From Candidatus Binatia bacterium (GTDB lineage Bacteria > Desulfobacterota > Binatia > Bin18), in assembly GCA_951812575.1 (NCBI GenBank), contig OX638322.1, positions 4,716,501 through 4,780,500 of the forward strand: DNA of 64,000 nucleotides, in the 5' to 3' direction. Within the stretch, counting starts at the first letter, position 1, and each line of letters starts with the position of its first letter. A program made the position numbers and the translations under genes. Below the pieces are notes generated by a model that was given only the letters and a program-made list of their open reading frames with translations, searched no databases and was not told the DNA's origin. Of this stretch, positions 50,166-59,624 are shown in pieces.

Positions 50166-52361
50166 CTAGAAACGATAGCGCAGTCGGCCCCAGAATTCGT
50201 TCATCTGGTTCCGCTCCGAGCCACCGGCCTGCATGTGGAACAGACCGAAGCCGGCTTCCGAATATGGTCCCTGACAAGAGCCTGGGCCAGAAAGGCCACC
50301 GTAGCACGAGCCGTCGTTGAACACCCCGAACGCGCCGAGGTCGTGGCGATGCCGGGCACCGAGAAACGCGGTGAAACCAAGTGTCACCGACCAGTTGTTG
50401 GTAATCAGATACTCGATATTACCGCCGGTCGTGCCGTCCTGGGCTGCGGTGCCAAACGCACCAAAGACCAGATACACCAACTGGTCACGCATGAAATGGT
50501 TCTGGGCGAACACGGTGAAGATGAAGTTGTTATTCTCACTCACGATACCGCGACGGCCAGCCCGCGAGTCGGGATAGTGGGTGCCGTACGCCTGAGCGCT
50601 CAGGAAGAAACTCCGGGTCGGATTGAGCCAGCGGATCAAGGTCGGCCGGTCAATCCCCAACACCCACTTGAACGCATTACCGTCGCCCATCAGGTCGATC
50701 TTGGCCGTGTCGTTCAACAGGGCGTTGGTAGTCCAGGACGATTCCCAGCGAATAACGAAGCCGGTGTACGGCTCGAACCAGTCGAGCGACAGACCCAGCG
50801 TGTTCGTCTTGCGCCATCTAGCAGCCAGCGAGCCGCCAAGGCCGCACAGGTTCGCATATTTGGCGTGGCGGTTTTTCGCCTTGGTGCCGTATCCCGCCCC
50901 ACCTTCTTTGAAGACGCCGGCTTCGCGTATCTGAATCTGCTTCGGCTTGACGCCGGCTACTACAGGACCAAAGGCTGAATTAACAACCGTGCCACCGTCC
51001 TTGTGGAATGACTTGGGGTCGGCGCCTGCCAATTGCTCCGTCGTGATCGGCGCGTCATTCCGGTCGGCGGGTAGAATGCTGTTCCCGTTCCCGTCCGTCG
51101 TACAGCCCGGAGTGTTAAGGATGTTAAGGCGGTCCCAGCCGGTCACCGGCAAGTCAGGAAACGCGAAGTAGTCGGTGATCTGGATACGCAGGTTGCCGGC
51201 GGTGGCTTCCCAGCGCATACCGATACCACCGTTCTTCAGGTTCCAGTGCGGGGCGCGGTTCTTGTACAGCGCCATGTTCTTGAACGGGACATACGGTCGG
51301 TCTGCGGTTGCCCCGGAGTAGTGGTCGGCCATGTTCGGGAAAACGGCTGACGAGAACAGATCATTCCCGAACACGAACCCGTCTATCGTTCGTCCGAAGC
51401 CCGTGGCCCACGGCTGGGCCGGATGGCCGAGACCGGTCGGCGTGTGGCGGTCGAAGATATAGACCACGCTACCGGCCACATCGCGCAGTGGGCCAATGTT
51501 GCCGAAGCGGTGCTCGAACAGGGCCGACCACAGCGGCACGCGCGTATCGTCGAACAGGTCGATGAAGAAGTGGTCGCCAAAGTTGACCGGGTTCACGATG
51601 TCTTGCAGGCGGAAGAAGTCGGCCTTCCCCCACACATGCTGCTGTTTCCCGATGCGGAGCCAGTTGCGGCCGCCGAAGCCCTTCCAGAAGAGGTCCAGAT
51701 ATGCCTCGCGCACGGGATAGTACAGGTCCATATTCGTCTCGCGCAGCATCCCGAAGCGCAGGTCGTTCTGGCTGGCGTCCAGGCCGTAGTACCCCCGGCT
51801 TCGCGAATCCACATCGCGACCGGGCACGCCGTATTTTGCGCCAGGGGTTATAGTGTGAATGAACTCAATGTTATTAGCGGCACAATTAGTACACGGTTCC
51901 TTCGGCCAGAATCCACCATAGTTGCGGGGGGCAAGTCCGAAAGCTGTGAGTAAATCCACATTATTCTGACTGGGCTTACCAGAGCGTCCGGAGACCTTGC
52001 CATTTCGTCCGTTTCCGAACCTGTGACTTATGTCGTAGATCGACTCGTACTCAGGCCGCAGCTCGATGAAGTACTCGAAACGGTCGAAGTAGTCCTGCAT
52101 GACGTACAGGGGACCGGCCAACTGCACGCTGGCCCGATAGCGGGACGACGCGACATGGTAGTCGGTCTTGAAGGTATCGCTCCGTAGAATGGAAAAATTA
52201 TCCACGTAACCGTGGATGGCCATTCTATCGAAACTCTCCAGGAACCCCCTGTCCCCGCGACCTGCCGCATCCGCAGGCGGAATCGCGAGCGCCATACTCA
52301 GACCAATGGCTGTCATAGTCAGCCAGAGCCCGGTCAGCTTCCCTCTCCCTGCTCGTTTCAT
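50166..52361 (-). CDS. DUF1302-type outer-membrane beta-barrel protein
   Basis: The 731-residue protein has a signal peptide ending PPADAA. Alternating hydrophobic strands and aromatic girdle residues fill the rest (RASVQLAGPLYVMQDYFDRFEYFIELRPEYES, RIGKQQHVWGKADFFRLQDIVNPVNFGDHF). It ends with a C-terminal Phe (GRLRYRF), the Bam recognition signature. The GKQQHVWGKAD...DIVNP segment is typical of DUF1302. GGAAGGAGG supports the start at 52361. It probably forms the outer-membrane channel of the cluster. Confidence 0.87.
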   Translation of the reverse strand: MKRAGRGKLTGLWLTMTAIGLSMALAIPPADAAGRGDRGFLESFDRMAIHGYVDNFSILRSDTFKTDYHVASSRYRASVQLAGPLYVMQDYFDRFEYFIELRPEYESIYDISHRFGNGRNGKVSGRSGKPSQNNVDLLTAFGLAPRNYGGFWPKEPCTNCAANNIEFIHTITPGAKYGVPGRDVDSRSRGYYGLDASQNDLRFGMLRETNMDLYYPVREAYLDLFWKGFGGRNWLRIGKQQHVWGKADFFRLQDIVNPVNFGDHFFIDLFDDTRVPLWSALFEHRFGNIGPLRDVAGSVVYIFDRHTPTGLGHPAQPWATGFGRTIDGFVFGNDLFSSAVFPNMADHYSGATADRPYVPFKNMALYKNRAPHWNLKNGGIGMRWEATAGNLRIQITDYFAFPDLPVTGWDRLNILNTPGCTTDGNGNSILPADRNDAPITTEQLAGADPKSFHKDGGTVVNSAFGPVVAGVKPKQIQIREAGVFKEGGAGYGTKAKNRHAKYANLCGLGGSLAARWRKTNTLGLSLDWFEPYTGFVIRWESSWTTNALLNDTAKIDLMGDGNAFKWVLGIDRPTLIRWLNPTRSFFLSAQAYGTHYPDSRAGRRGIVSENNNFIFTVFAQNHFMRDQLVYLVFGAFGTAAQDGTTGGNIEYLITNNWSVTLGFTAFLGARHRHDLGAFGVFNDGSCYGGLSGPGSCQGPYSEAGFGLFHMQAGGSERNQMNEFWGRLRYRF

Positions 52362-52456
52362 AACGAGGCCTCCTTCCTTGCCCTTCGCCCTCACGAAGGG
52401 AAAATCTTTACTACCCCCAGGGGGGCCATTTGTCACAACAATCCCTCAGACTTTTA

Positions 52457-54880
52457 TCAACTCGTTGGTTGCGGGCTCGGCTCCGCCATCATCGGCTGCT
52501 CTTCCTCAACCTGCACAGGCTGCCCAACCACAAACCTCGGCTTCACAATCGCAATCATGGCCGGGATCATGGTCAGCGCCGACAACCAGTGTGTCACCAG
52601 CAGAATGGCCAAGAGTAAGGCCATCTCCGCGGAGAAGCGCAAACTCGACATGAAATACCACGGAATCACACCGGCAATCATCGTCGTGGCGGTAAAGGTC
52701 ACAGCCATACCTGTTGTTGACACGGTGCGTTTAATGCCGGCAACCAAATCGCCTCCTGCCCGCGGGACTTCGAGTCGAATCCGGTCAACGACGTATAGGA
52801 TGTAGTCCACCCCAATACCCATCCCCACCGCGGTCACTGGCAGCGAGTTGATATTAATGCCGATGCCCATAAAGGAGACATACATATAACTGGCCACCCC
52901 CGCGGCGACCAGCGCAAGCATCACCAGGGTTGCCGCAATGATGGAACCGTAACTCAAAAGGACAAGGGTGTAAACCGTCGCAATGACTAATAGGGCGGCC
53001 TGCTTCTCGGAACGATCAATCTCCTCGTTCAGGGCTGCCGTCGTTCCGATAAATCCACCGGCCAAACGCAGACTCACCCCTTCAATGGGGTGCTCAACCA
53101 TGAACTTCTTCGCCCTGGCGATCGCCTCACGGACGGTGTCGCCTTTTACGTCCTTGTAAAACACGACAAACTGACCGTTCTGGTAGACCATATCGGTGTA
53201 CTCGAGAATAACACCCGATATGGGAGCCGAGGCTTCATACACAAAAATCAAATTCCCAGTGATCGATCTATCAGGCGGGATGACCTGCCAGCGCGGGTCG
53301 CCGTAATGATAGCGGCGGTTCAAATTACGCGCCAACGTGTACAACTCGCGCGTGTCTCCTGCCTCAACCTGCTCCAACAGATAACGGCGCATCTCCTCAA
53401 GCGTATCGAGCACGTGCGGCTCCTTGAGGATATGCTCACGCTCGCCTTCCAGGTAGATCACCAGTTGGTTGGCCCCGGCAAATCGCTCGTTAATCGTCCG
53501 TGCAGACACATTATAGTGGGCATCCTGCCACAGCAGCGGAGAACCGGCTTCCTGCTCGCCAATCGGTACCGTGATCGCGGTCCGCACGCCAAAGAAGATG
53601 GTTATTGCGGCGGCGACCATAATCACCCAGCGACTGGTCGGTCCGGTGGCGATGTTACCGACCGTGATCAGCGTGACCTCCATCCAACGCGGAATAAAAT
53701 GTTCCGTTTGCTTGGGCCTTGGGAAATATGACAGCAGGATGGGCATGGTGTGTGTAATGCAGAAGATATTGGCAAAGGCCCAGAAACTGCCGTAGTAGGC
53801 GAGCTTCTCGATCAGCGGAATAGTGGCCACGGACAGGACGAGAATCCCACCGGAGTCGCTGATGACACCCGTCACGCCCGGTAAAAACAAGTCGCTCAGA
53901 CAGGTAAACGCCGCTTTCTCCTGGTCCTGCGAGACCTCAAGCTCTTCAAAATAACGCTCAATCATCTGCACCGCGTGGCTGACCGAGCGGGCCGTGATCA
54001 GCAGCGGAATCACGAGAATCAGCGGGTCAAGGTTAAAGCCCCACCAGCCAACCCAGCCCAGGCCCCACACGGTCTGGATGGCGGCGCCGATTAACGGGAC
54101 GAGCACCCCGTAGGCCCGCCGAAAATAGATGATCAGGGCGAGAAAGACCATTATTCCGGTGAAGGTGAAGATCAGGAACAGCTCGCCGGTGAAAAACCAG
54201 ACCCAGCCTTTGAGCGCCGGCTCACCGGCGACGTACACGTTCGTGTTGTCGTCTTCTATCTCACTCCGGATGCGCGTGATCTCACGTTGAATCTCCCGGT
54301 AATCCAGCCGGTCTTCGTTAAATCCGGCAAGAACGAGCGCGGCTTTGCCGTCTTCCGAGACGTATTTGTTCATAACGATATCGTTATTGAACATCTCGAA
54401 TTTCAGCGCGCTGAGCTCATTGGGATCGTCCGGTACATCAACGGGAAGCACCGGGTACGAACGCACCATACCGCCCGGCAAGGTCTTGATATTGCGGATT
54501 TTGACGTGGGAGAGCGAAGCCACCTGGTTATGGTCCACACCGGTAATCTGGTCGAGTTGGTCCGTGAGGTAGCGAACCTTTTCCAGGTTTTCTTTGGTGA
54601 AAATATCCCCTTCCTCTACCTGGAGGACCGCCGTCACGATATTGGCTCCGCCAAAGGTCGTCCGATGCTGGTTGTAGGCTTGGATATAGTCGTGGCCCTG
54701 GGGCAGGAGGTCGGCAAACTGGCTGTACATTTCGACATTCCGGGCTTGATAGCCCCAGAGGACCGTCGCGATCGCCAAGGCGACCATATACGCAAGACGG
54801 TGTCGCCAGAGAACTGTCAGATAGGCTTCGATGATACGGTCGGCGGTGCCTTTTGTGTGACCTGGGGGGGTATGGGCCAT
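52457..54880 (-). CDS. RND/MMPL-family transporter
   Basis: The 807-residue protein has about 12 TM helices in two halves, each with a large periplasmic loop after TM1. It is RND-type, related to MMPL/HpnN lipid exporters. GIGVDYILYVVDRIRLEVPRAGG in the second half and VIPLLITARSVSHAVQMIERYFEE in the first are the TM4-TM6 motifs. The charged residues in TM4 (Asp in VDYILYV, Arg in TARSVSH) suggest proton coupling in the second half only. With DUF1302, DUF1329 and YCF48 partners it likely moves lipids or terpenoid-like compounds. Confidence 0.88.
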   Translation of the reverse strand: MAHTPPGHTKGTADRIIEAYLTVLWRHRLAYMVALAIATVLWGYQARNVEMYSQFADLLPQGHDYIQAYNQHRTTFGGANIVTAVLQVEEGDIFTKENLEKVRYLTDQLDQITGVDHNQVASLSHVKIRNIKTLPGGMVRSYPVLPVDVPDDPNELSALKFEMFNNDIVMNKYVSEDGKAALVLAGFNEDRLDYREIQREITRIRSEIEDDNTNVYVAGEPALKGWVWFFTGELFLIFTFTGIMVFLALIIYFRRAYGVLVPLIGAAIQTVWGLGWVGWWGFNLDPLILVIPLLITARSVSHAVQMIERYFEELEVSQDQEKAAFTCLSDLFLPGVTGVISDSGGILVLSVATIPLIEKLAYYGSFWAFANIFCITHTMPILLSYFPRPKQTEHFIPRWMEVTLITVGNIATGPTSRWVIMVAAAITIFFGVRTAITVPIGEQEAGSPLLWQDAHYNVSARTINERFAGANQLVIYLEGEREHILKEPHVLDTLEEMRRYLLEQVEAGDTRELYTLARNLNRRYHYGDPRWQVIPPDRSITGNLIFVYEASAPISGVILEYTDMVYQNGQFVVFYKDVKGDTVREAIARAKKFMVEHPIEGVSLRLAGGFIGTTAALNEEIDRSEKQAALLVIATVYTLVLLSYGSIIAATLVMLALVAAGVASYMYVSFMGIGININSLPVTAVGMGIGVDYILYVVDRIRLEVPRAGGDLVAGIKRTVSTTGMAVTFTATTMIAGVIPWYFMSSLRFSAEMALLLAILLVTHWLSALTMIPAMIAIVKPRFVVGQPVQVEEEQPMMAEPSPQPTS

Positions 54881-54989
54881 CTTAATTTCCTCCTTACGCG
54901 AGCAGAGGTGGCGTCGTGTGTGAGTAATATGTCGTGTTTATAGGCATGGCAGTCATGACAGCGTTGTTTTGCTAATGACTACAGCCACC

Positions 54990-56225
54990 CTAGAGAGACG
55001 GGTTCGCGGCATACAGCTTTGCCTTGTCCGCGGTGGCCCAACTCTTACCGCTATCGGTAGTGACCAGGACCGTGCCCTTCCCTCCGCATGCAACGCCAAA
55101 TTGCCCATCAGGAGCAAAAGACGCCGTGCGGATCCAGGTCAGCACATCCTGGCGGATATTCTCGTCAAGCTGCCATGCGTCACTTGTGGCTGAGGCAAGC
55201 GTGCCGAGCACGCCCGTGGCAAAGTCATTGCGGTTGTTATCTGGAGCGGCGGTGACGGACAGGAGCGTATTAAAGCTCCCACTGGGAATGTTTGTCCACG
55301 TTTCCCCCGCATCCGTTGTTTGTAACAACGTGCCACTCTCCCCGGTGACATACCCCTCCTGGGCGCTACGAAAATCCACATCAATCAGGAAAAGGTCTTC
55401 AATATAGAGAGGGGGGATACGCTGTCGAATCGCTTCCTCTTCAGGGAGTTCCGGGCGAGTATATTTCGGCAGGTTGTGCACATTGCGCTGCCGCTGCCAG
55501 GTGACGCCACCATCCTGGGTGCGCAAAATAATCCCAAATTCGCCCGCGACCCACCCGTCCGTATTCGTGGGGAAGGACACCCCGTTCAGCGTCACATCGC
55601 ACGGATTCAGCCGCAGGGTTGACTCGGGATCATCCGCGGGGTCCGACGTTGCAAAATTATCAAAGCTCATATCGCACCACAGCGAGAGATTCTCCCAAGT
55701 CTCTCCACCGTCTTGTGAACGGATAATGGCGCCCACCGGACCGACGGCCCATATATGTTGCGCGTCCGCACCACGGCTGACCGCAAAATAGTGAGGCTGG
55801 GCCACCTGCCAGTCCAGCAGCGGTAATTCGATAGGATTTCGAGTCCAGGTCTTTCCACCGTCGTCGGTCTTGAGGACGATGCCATCCTGTCCAACGGCCA
55901 CCCCATCCTCGGCGGTCGCAAAGTCAACCTCATAGATTGCCTTTTGGACCCCGGTCTCCAGCATGGTAAAATCTTGCCCGTTATTGGTCACATGCAGGAT
56001 AAGCCCCCGTCCGCCAGAGACCCACGCGTTGTTCGCGTCAAGGACAAAGGCATCGTAGTAGTCTTCGCGGTCGGGAAACACATTCCCCCTGGACGCCCCC
56101 ATTTCGTTGAGTTCACGCAACACCTCTTCGTCGGCTGCTTCAATACAAGCTGACAGCGTAAAGAGGGCGGCGACCATAACGCTCCAAGCCGAGTGACGCC
56201 ACACCAAACGTATTTGTCTTTTCAA
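54990..56225 (-). CDS. YCF48/BNR-repeat lipoprotein
   Basis: The 411-residue product has a lipoprotein signal ending TLSAC. A beta-propeller follows, built from YCF48-type repeats with Asp-box motifs: VLKTDDGGKTWT, IIRSQDGGETWENL, ILRTQDGGVTWQRQ, LLQTTDAGETWTNI and LVTTDSGKSWAT. In plants and cyanobacteria YCF48 helps assemble photosystem II. In proteobacteria the fold recurs beside DUF1302/DUF1329/RND genes, so a periplasmic assembly or accessory role is inferred. Confidence 0.9.
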   Translation of the reverse strand: MKRQIRLVWRHSAWSVMVAALFTLSACIEAADEEVLRELNEMGASRGNVFPDREDYYDAFVLDANNAWVSGGRGLILHVTNNGQDFTMLETGVQKAIYEVDFATAEDGVAVGQDGIVLKTDDGGKTWTRNPIELPLLDWQVAQPHYFAVSRGADAQHIWAVGPVGAIIRSQDGGETWENLSLWCDMSFDNFATSDPADDPESTLRLNPCDVTLNGVSFPTNTDGWVAGEFGIILRTQDGGVTWQRQRNVHNLPKYTRPELPEEEAIRQRIPPLYIEDLFLIDVDFRSAQEGYVTGESGTLLQTTDAGETWTNIPSGSFNTLLSVTAAPDNNRNDFATGVLGTLASATSDAWQLDENIRQDVLTWIRTASFAPDGQFGVACGGKGTVLVTTDSGKSWATADKAKLYAANPSL

Positions 56226-56370
56226 GATATTCTCTCCTTAACCGATGTGGGGAACAGTGTTGTCGCTTGTAAGATTCCGAGGTTAAGTCCCCTTATCTAT
56301 GAAGTACGGACAGAACTGTCAAGTGACCCCTCAAGGGCCACTTCACCAGTATAATTGAAGGTATTTCCGT

Positions 56371-56787
56371 TCAGTTTTGTTGTGTATATCGAATGGCCAA
56401 ACCAACCAATTGAAATTCGTAGTCTGACCGGCTTCGGTAGTCTCGGGCGGTACTCGCCCCGACATGGGCCACCGTTATTTCGTCCTGGAATTCTCCGGCT
56501 TTCATCCGTTGCAGGACAATGGCCTCTGCCCCTATCGCACACGCCTCACGGTGCAGTGCAGTCTGCATAGCTTCCAGGCCCGTACCTGGATTGCCATACG
56601 TTTTCACGCGGGCGATCACTTCATGGGCTAACGCGGGAGGAGAATCAAGAATGGGAATCTTACAATTTGTTGTCGTGTATTCGATAGGAAGCGCCCCCAC
56701 CTGTTCAGTCAAAACCAGGGGTTTTGTCGGACGACTCACGCATCCAATCAAGACGCAGCCGACCAGAATCGTCAAAAAAATTCTCAA
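56371..56787 (-). CDS. Small predicted lipoprotein
   Basis: The 138-residue protein has a lipobox (VLIGC, Cys16). A compact domain follows with LHREACAIGAEAIVLQRMKAGEF and an AIRYTQQN end. The ACAIGAEAIVL helix-strand is reminiscent of small envelope lipoproteins with a GADAI-type segment, such as RcsF/YajI-like folds. I cannot name the family. It is transcribed toward the YCF48 gene on the same strand. Confidence 0.65.
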   Translation of the reverse strand: MRIFLTILVGCVLIGCVSRPTKPLVLTEQVGALPIEYTTTNCKIPILDSPPALAHEVIARVKTYGNPGTGLEAMQTALHREACAIGAEAIVLQRMKAGEFQDEITVAHVGASTARDYRSRSDYEFQLVGLAIRYTQQN

Positions 56788-56987
56788 GGCTTTTCCGAAC
56801 AGGACCTCTCGGGTCCTTGCATCCTCTACAAAAGTAACGGCCTTCTATAGCATACTCGGAAGAATTACTCTACATTTTCTTGGCTCTAAATATCAAACCA
56901 TGTTATATTATTACCCTTACCTCTCACGGATGGAGTAAGGTGCCGCGGGCGGAAGCCTAAAACCAGAAGGGCGAGGAGATCTTTTAC

Positions 56988-58010
56988 ATGGTGCAAGTCC
57001 AGTCGTTAAAGTGGGGCGTTCTCTTTAATGGAGATAAGCTGAGCCTCGATCATATCGTCCGCTTTGCCACACAAGCGGAAGACGCCGGAGCGGAGAGCAT
57101 TTGGGCCGCCGAGCTGTGGCGGGATGCCTTTGTGCCTCTGACCGCCATAGCCAGTGCGGTTCGGACCGTCCGCCTCGGGACGGCGGTTGCCCATTTTGCG
57201 CGGCCGCCTATGTTGACCGAGTTAGGCGCAATGTCACTCGCCGAATACACTCACGGGCGTTTCATTCTGGGGCTTGGGACTGCGCCGAAGGACTGGAACG
57301 AACAGTGGCACGGCCTGGAATACCGCAAACCCGTTGCCCGCATGCGGGAGTATGTTGAGTGTATTCGCACCATGTGGCAAGGCTCACCAACGCAGGCAGT
57401 CGAATATAGCGGCGAATTTTACCAGGTGCGCAATTATCAACGGCTCACCGAGCCGGTCTATCCCAGCGTCCCTATTTATCTGGCCGCGGTTCTGCCCAAT
57501 ATGATCCAGCTCGCCGGGGCACTGGCCGACGGCATTATCCTCAACGTGCTCAATACCCCCCAATATTTTACGGATGTCGTCCATCCAAATCTGAAAAGAG
57601 GCCTCAGCCACAGCGGGCGGAACAGAGACGGCTTCGAGATTTGCGCCGTGAAATGCTGCGCAGTGAGTACCAACCGTCGGCAGGCGCGCGATCTGGCCAG
57701 ACATGCCGTCGCCTTTTACGCCACCCTGCCCTATTTCGACGTGATCCTTGACCCCCCCGGCTTTACGCAGGCCAAGCTTACCATCCGAGACGCGATGACC
57801 CGCAATGACGTTTCGGCCATGCTTGCGGCCGTGAGCGACGAGATGATTGATGCACTGGTCTTGGCCGGGACACCGGACGATGTCCGGCAACAGCTGACCG
57901 CCTTTGACGGCTTGTTCGACACCCTGCTCTTGCTCAGCCCTTCTTTTGCTGCCGACCCGGAAGAGGTCCGTCACAATAATGCCGCAATGATTGCCGCCTT
58001 TGCCGAATAA
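56988..58010 (+). CDS. LLM-class oxidoreductase
   Basis: A 340-residue luciferase-like protein. It has LKWGVLFNGDKLSLDHIVRFATQAEDAGAESIWAAELWRDAFVPLTAIASAV, VRLGTAVAHFARPPMLTELGAMSLAEYTHGRFILGLGTAPKDWNEQWHG and a C-terminal LVLAGTPDDVRQQL. It is the fifth LLM protein in the window. AGGGCGAGGAGATC precedes the start. The methyltransferase gene follows after 38 bp, and hyuA lies further downstream. Confidence 0.86.
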   Translation: MVQVQSLKWGVLFNGDKLSLDHIVRFATQAEDAGAESIWAAELWRDAFVPLTAIASAVRTVRLGTAVAHFARPPMLTELGAMSLAEYTHGRFILGLGTAPKDWNEQWHGLEYRKPVARMREYVECIRTMWQGSPTQAVEYSGEFYQVRNYQRLTEPVYPSVPIYLAAVLPNMIQLAGALADGIILNVLNTPQYFTDVVHPNLKRGLSHSGRNRDGFEICAVKCCAVSTNRRQARDLARHAVAFYATLPYFDVILDPPGFTQAKLTIRDAMTRNDVSAMLAAVSDEMIDALVLAGTPDDVRQQLTAFDGLFDTLLLLSPSFAADPEEVRHNNAAMIAAFAE

Positions 58011-58048
58011 GGTTATGGAGAGAGGACACATTGCATAGAGGAGTCACT

Positions 58049-59203
58049 ATGAATACGCAGTTACAACACGACCTGCTCCCGACAGCCACCCACGATGAGT
58101 TGGCGCGGCAAAACTTTGTCCAAAGCCTCAAGGTCCATCTGGCCACCAAAGTCTCACCTGGCAATAAGACTATTTACGAGCATAAGGCGGCCCCCCGCTT
58201 TGCGCGTGAACATCAGCGCCCGCCCCAAGACCGGCACGAAGTCCGTAGCGTCATGCAGGACGAACCCTATTACCAGATGTGGAGCACCCTGCTGCGGACC
58301 AGCCAGGAAATGATGTGGGATGCGGTCAATGTGAGCGTGGAACGCCAGCTCCCGCAGCTACGGGAGCGTGCCGCGACAAACGGAAAGACGCTTGGCTCTC
58401 TTAGCTTGAATCCAGATTTACCCATTCCGGCCTACCACACAGCGGTGGACATTCACTGTCAGCCGGGTGGCTACCACACCGAACTGGAGCAGGACGACGT
58501 GGCTGCTGGAGCGACCTATGACCGGGCCGTCTATATTTACGCCATGAGCCGCTTAGGCAGCCTGAACGATGAAATGGGCCAGTCGGTTGTGCTGCACCTC
58601 ACAGAGCAGCATGCGGACTTCCGGCCCGCTCGCATTCTGGATATGGGCTGCACCGTCGGGCATAGCACCCTGCCCTATGTTGATGCCTATCCCGAAGCCG
58701 AGGTCTTTGCCATTGACGTGGGCGCACCCGTCCTGCGCTATGCCCATGCACGCGCCGAGGCACTGGGCAAGCGCGTCCATTTCTCTCAGCAGAATGCAGA
58801 GCAGACCAATTTCGAGGCGGATTCGTTTGACCTCATCGTCTCTCATATTTTGCTGCACGAGACTTCGAGCCAGGCCATTCGCAATATCATGAAAGAGTGC
58901 CACCGCTTGTTACGGCCGGGGGGCATGATGCTCCACCAAGAGGTGCCGCAATATGAAGGCATGCCGCCCTACGAGGCGTTTATTCTTGACTGGGACACCT
59001 ATAACAATAACGAACCCTTCTGGGGGACGGTGCATTCCATGGACCTCCAAAAGCTGGCAGAAGAGTCGGGTTTTACCGCACGAGGTGTCATCCAGACGAT
59101 GATCCCGAGTGCCCTGGAACGTGCCCAGGCCCGTACCGAGAAATTTCAAGGCGGCGATTTCGGCGGCGGCGGGGCGTGGTTCGTCTTTGGCGCGACCAAA
59201 TAG
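58049..59203 (+). CDS. Class I SAM-dependent methyltransferase
   Basis: The 384-residue protein has an N-terminal helical extension of about 170 residues and a Rossmann methyltransferase core. Motif I is RILDMGCTVGHST, then VFAIDVGAPVLRYAHARAEALG, NAEQTNFEADSFDLIVSHILLHETSS and ECHRLLRPGGMMLHQEVP. The second Gly of GCGxG is Thr-Val here (GCTVG), tolerated in some families. GAGG before the ATG at 58049 favours that over 58031. The substrate is unknown. It lies between LLM and hyuA genes. Confidence 0.87.
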   Translation: MNTQLQHDLLPTATHDELARQNFVQSLKVHLATKVSPGNKTIYEHKAAPRFAREHQRPPQDRHEVRSVMQDEPYYQMWSTLLRTSQEMMWDAVNVSVERQLPQLRERAATNGKTLGSLSLNPDLPIPAYHTAVDIHCQPGGYHTELEQDDVAAGATYDRAVYIYAMSRLGSLNDEMGQSVVLHLTEQHADFRPARILDMGCTVGHSTLPYVDAYPEAEVFAIDVGAPVLRYAHARAEALGKRVHFSQQNAEQTNFEADSFDLIVSHILLHETSSQAIRNIMKECHRLLRPGGMMLHQEVPQYEGMPPYEAFILDWDTYNNNEPFWGTVHSMDLQKLAEESGFTARGVIQTMIPSALERAQARTEKFQGGDFGGGGAWFVFGATK

Positions 59204-59215
59204 CAGGAGACCTTC

Positions 59216-59548
59216 ATGCCGCGCAAAGCAAAAGGCAAGCGCCCGACTTTTTTCAACGACCCCCAGATCGATACGGTTATGGGGATTGTCATGGCTCTGG
59301 CTGGCGAGGTCTCTGTGCTGCGGGAGCGCCTCGACAGCGTTGAGCGTCTGGCGGCGGCCAAGGGCCTGTTCACACAGCACGATATTGAAGCCTATCGCCC
59401 GGATGAGGCCGTCATGACCGAACGGGAACGCTGGCGGACAGAATACCTCGAACGGGTCCTGCGGGTCGTCCATCAGGAGTTGGAGGAAGCCGACAAGGAC
59501 GAGACCACGGAATCATACCAAGCCGCGGTTCGTGCGGTTTCGTCCTGA
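59216..59548 (+). CDS. Small helical protein of unknown function
   Basis: The 110-residue cytosolic protein starts with a basic stretch (MPRKAKGKRP). A coiled-coil-like helix (MALAGEVSVLRERLDSVERLAAAKGLF) and an acidic helix (LERVLRVVHQELEEADKDE) follow. It is 12 bp after the methyltransferase and 76 bp before hyuA, so probably in the same operon. The family is not recognised; it could be an oligomerisation subunit of the hydantoinase-type complex. Confidence 0.65.
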   Translation: MPRKAKGKRPTFFNDPQIDTVMGIVMALAGEVSVLRERLDSVERLAAAKGLFTQHDIEAYRPDEAVMTERERWRTEYLERVLRVVHQELEEADKDETTESYQAAVRAVSS

Positions 59549-59624
59549 CGGCCAGAGAGCACGGAAAAAAGCGACCAACCCGTACCCGTGAATCAGCCCC
59601 TGAACCAGAAAGTGCAGGCTCTTC

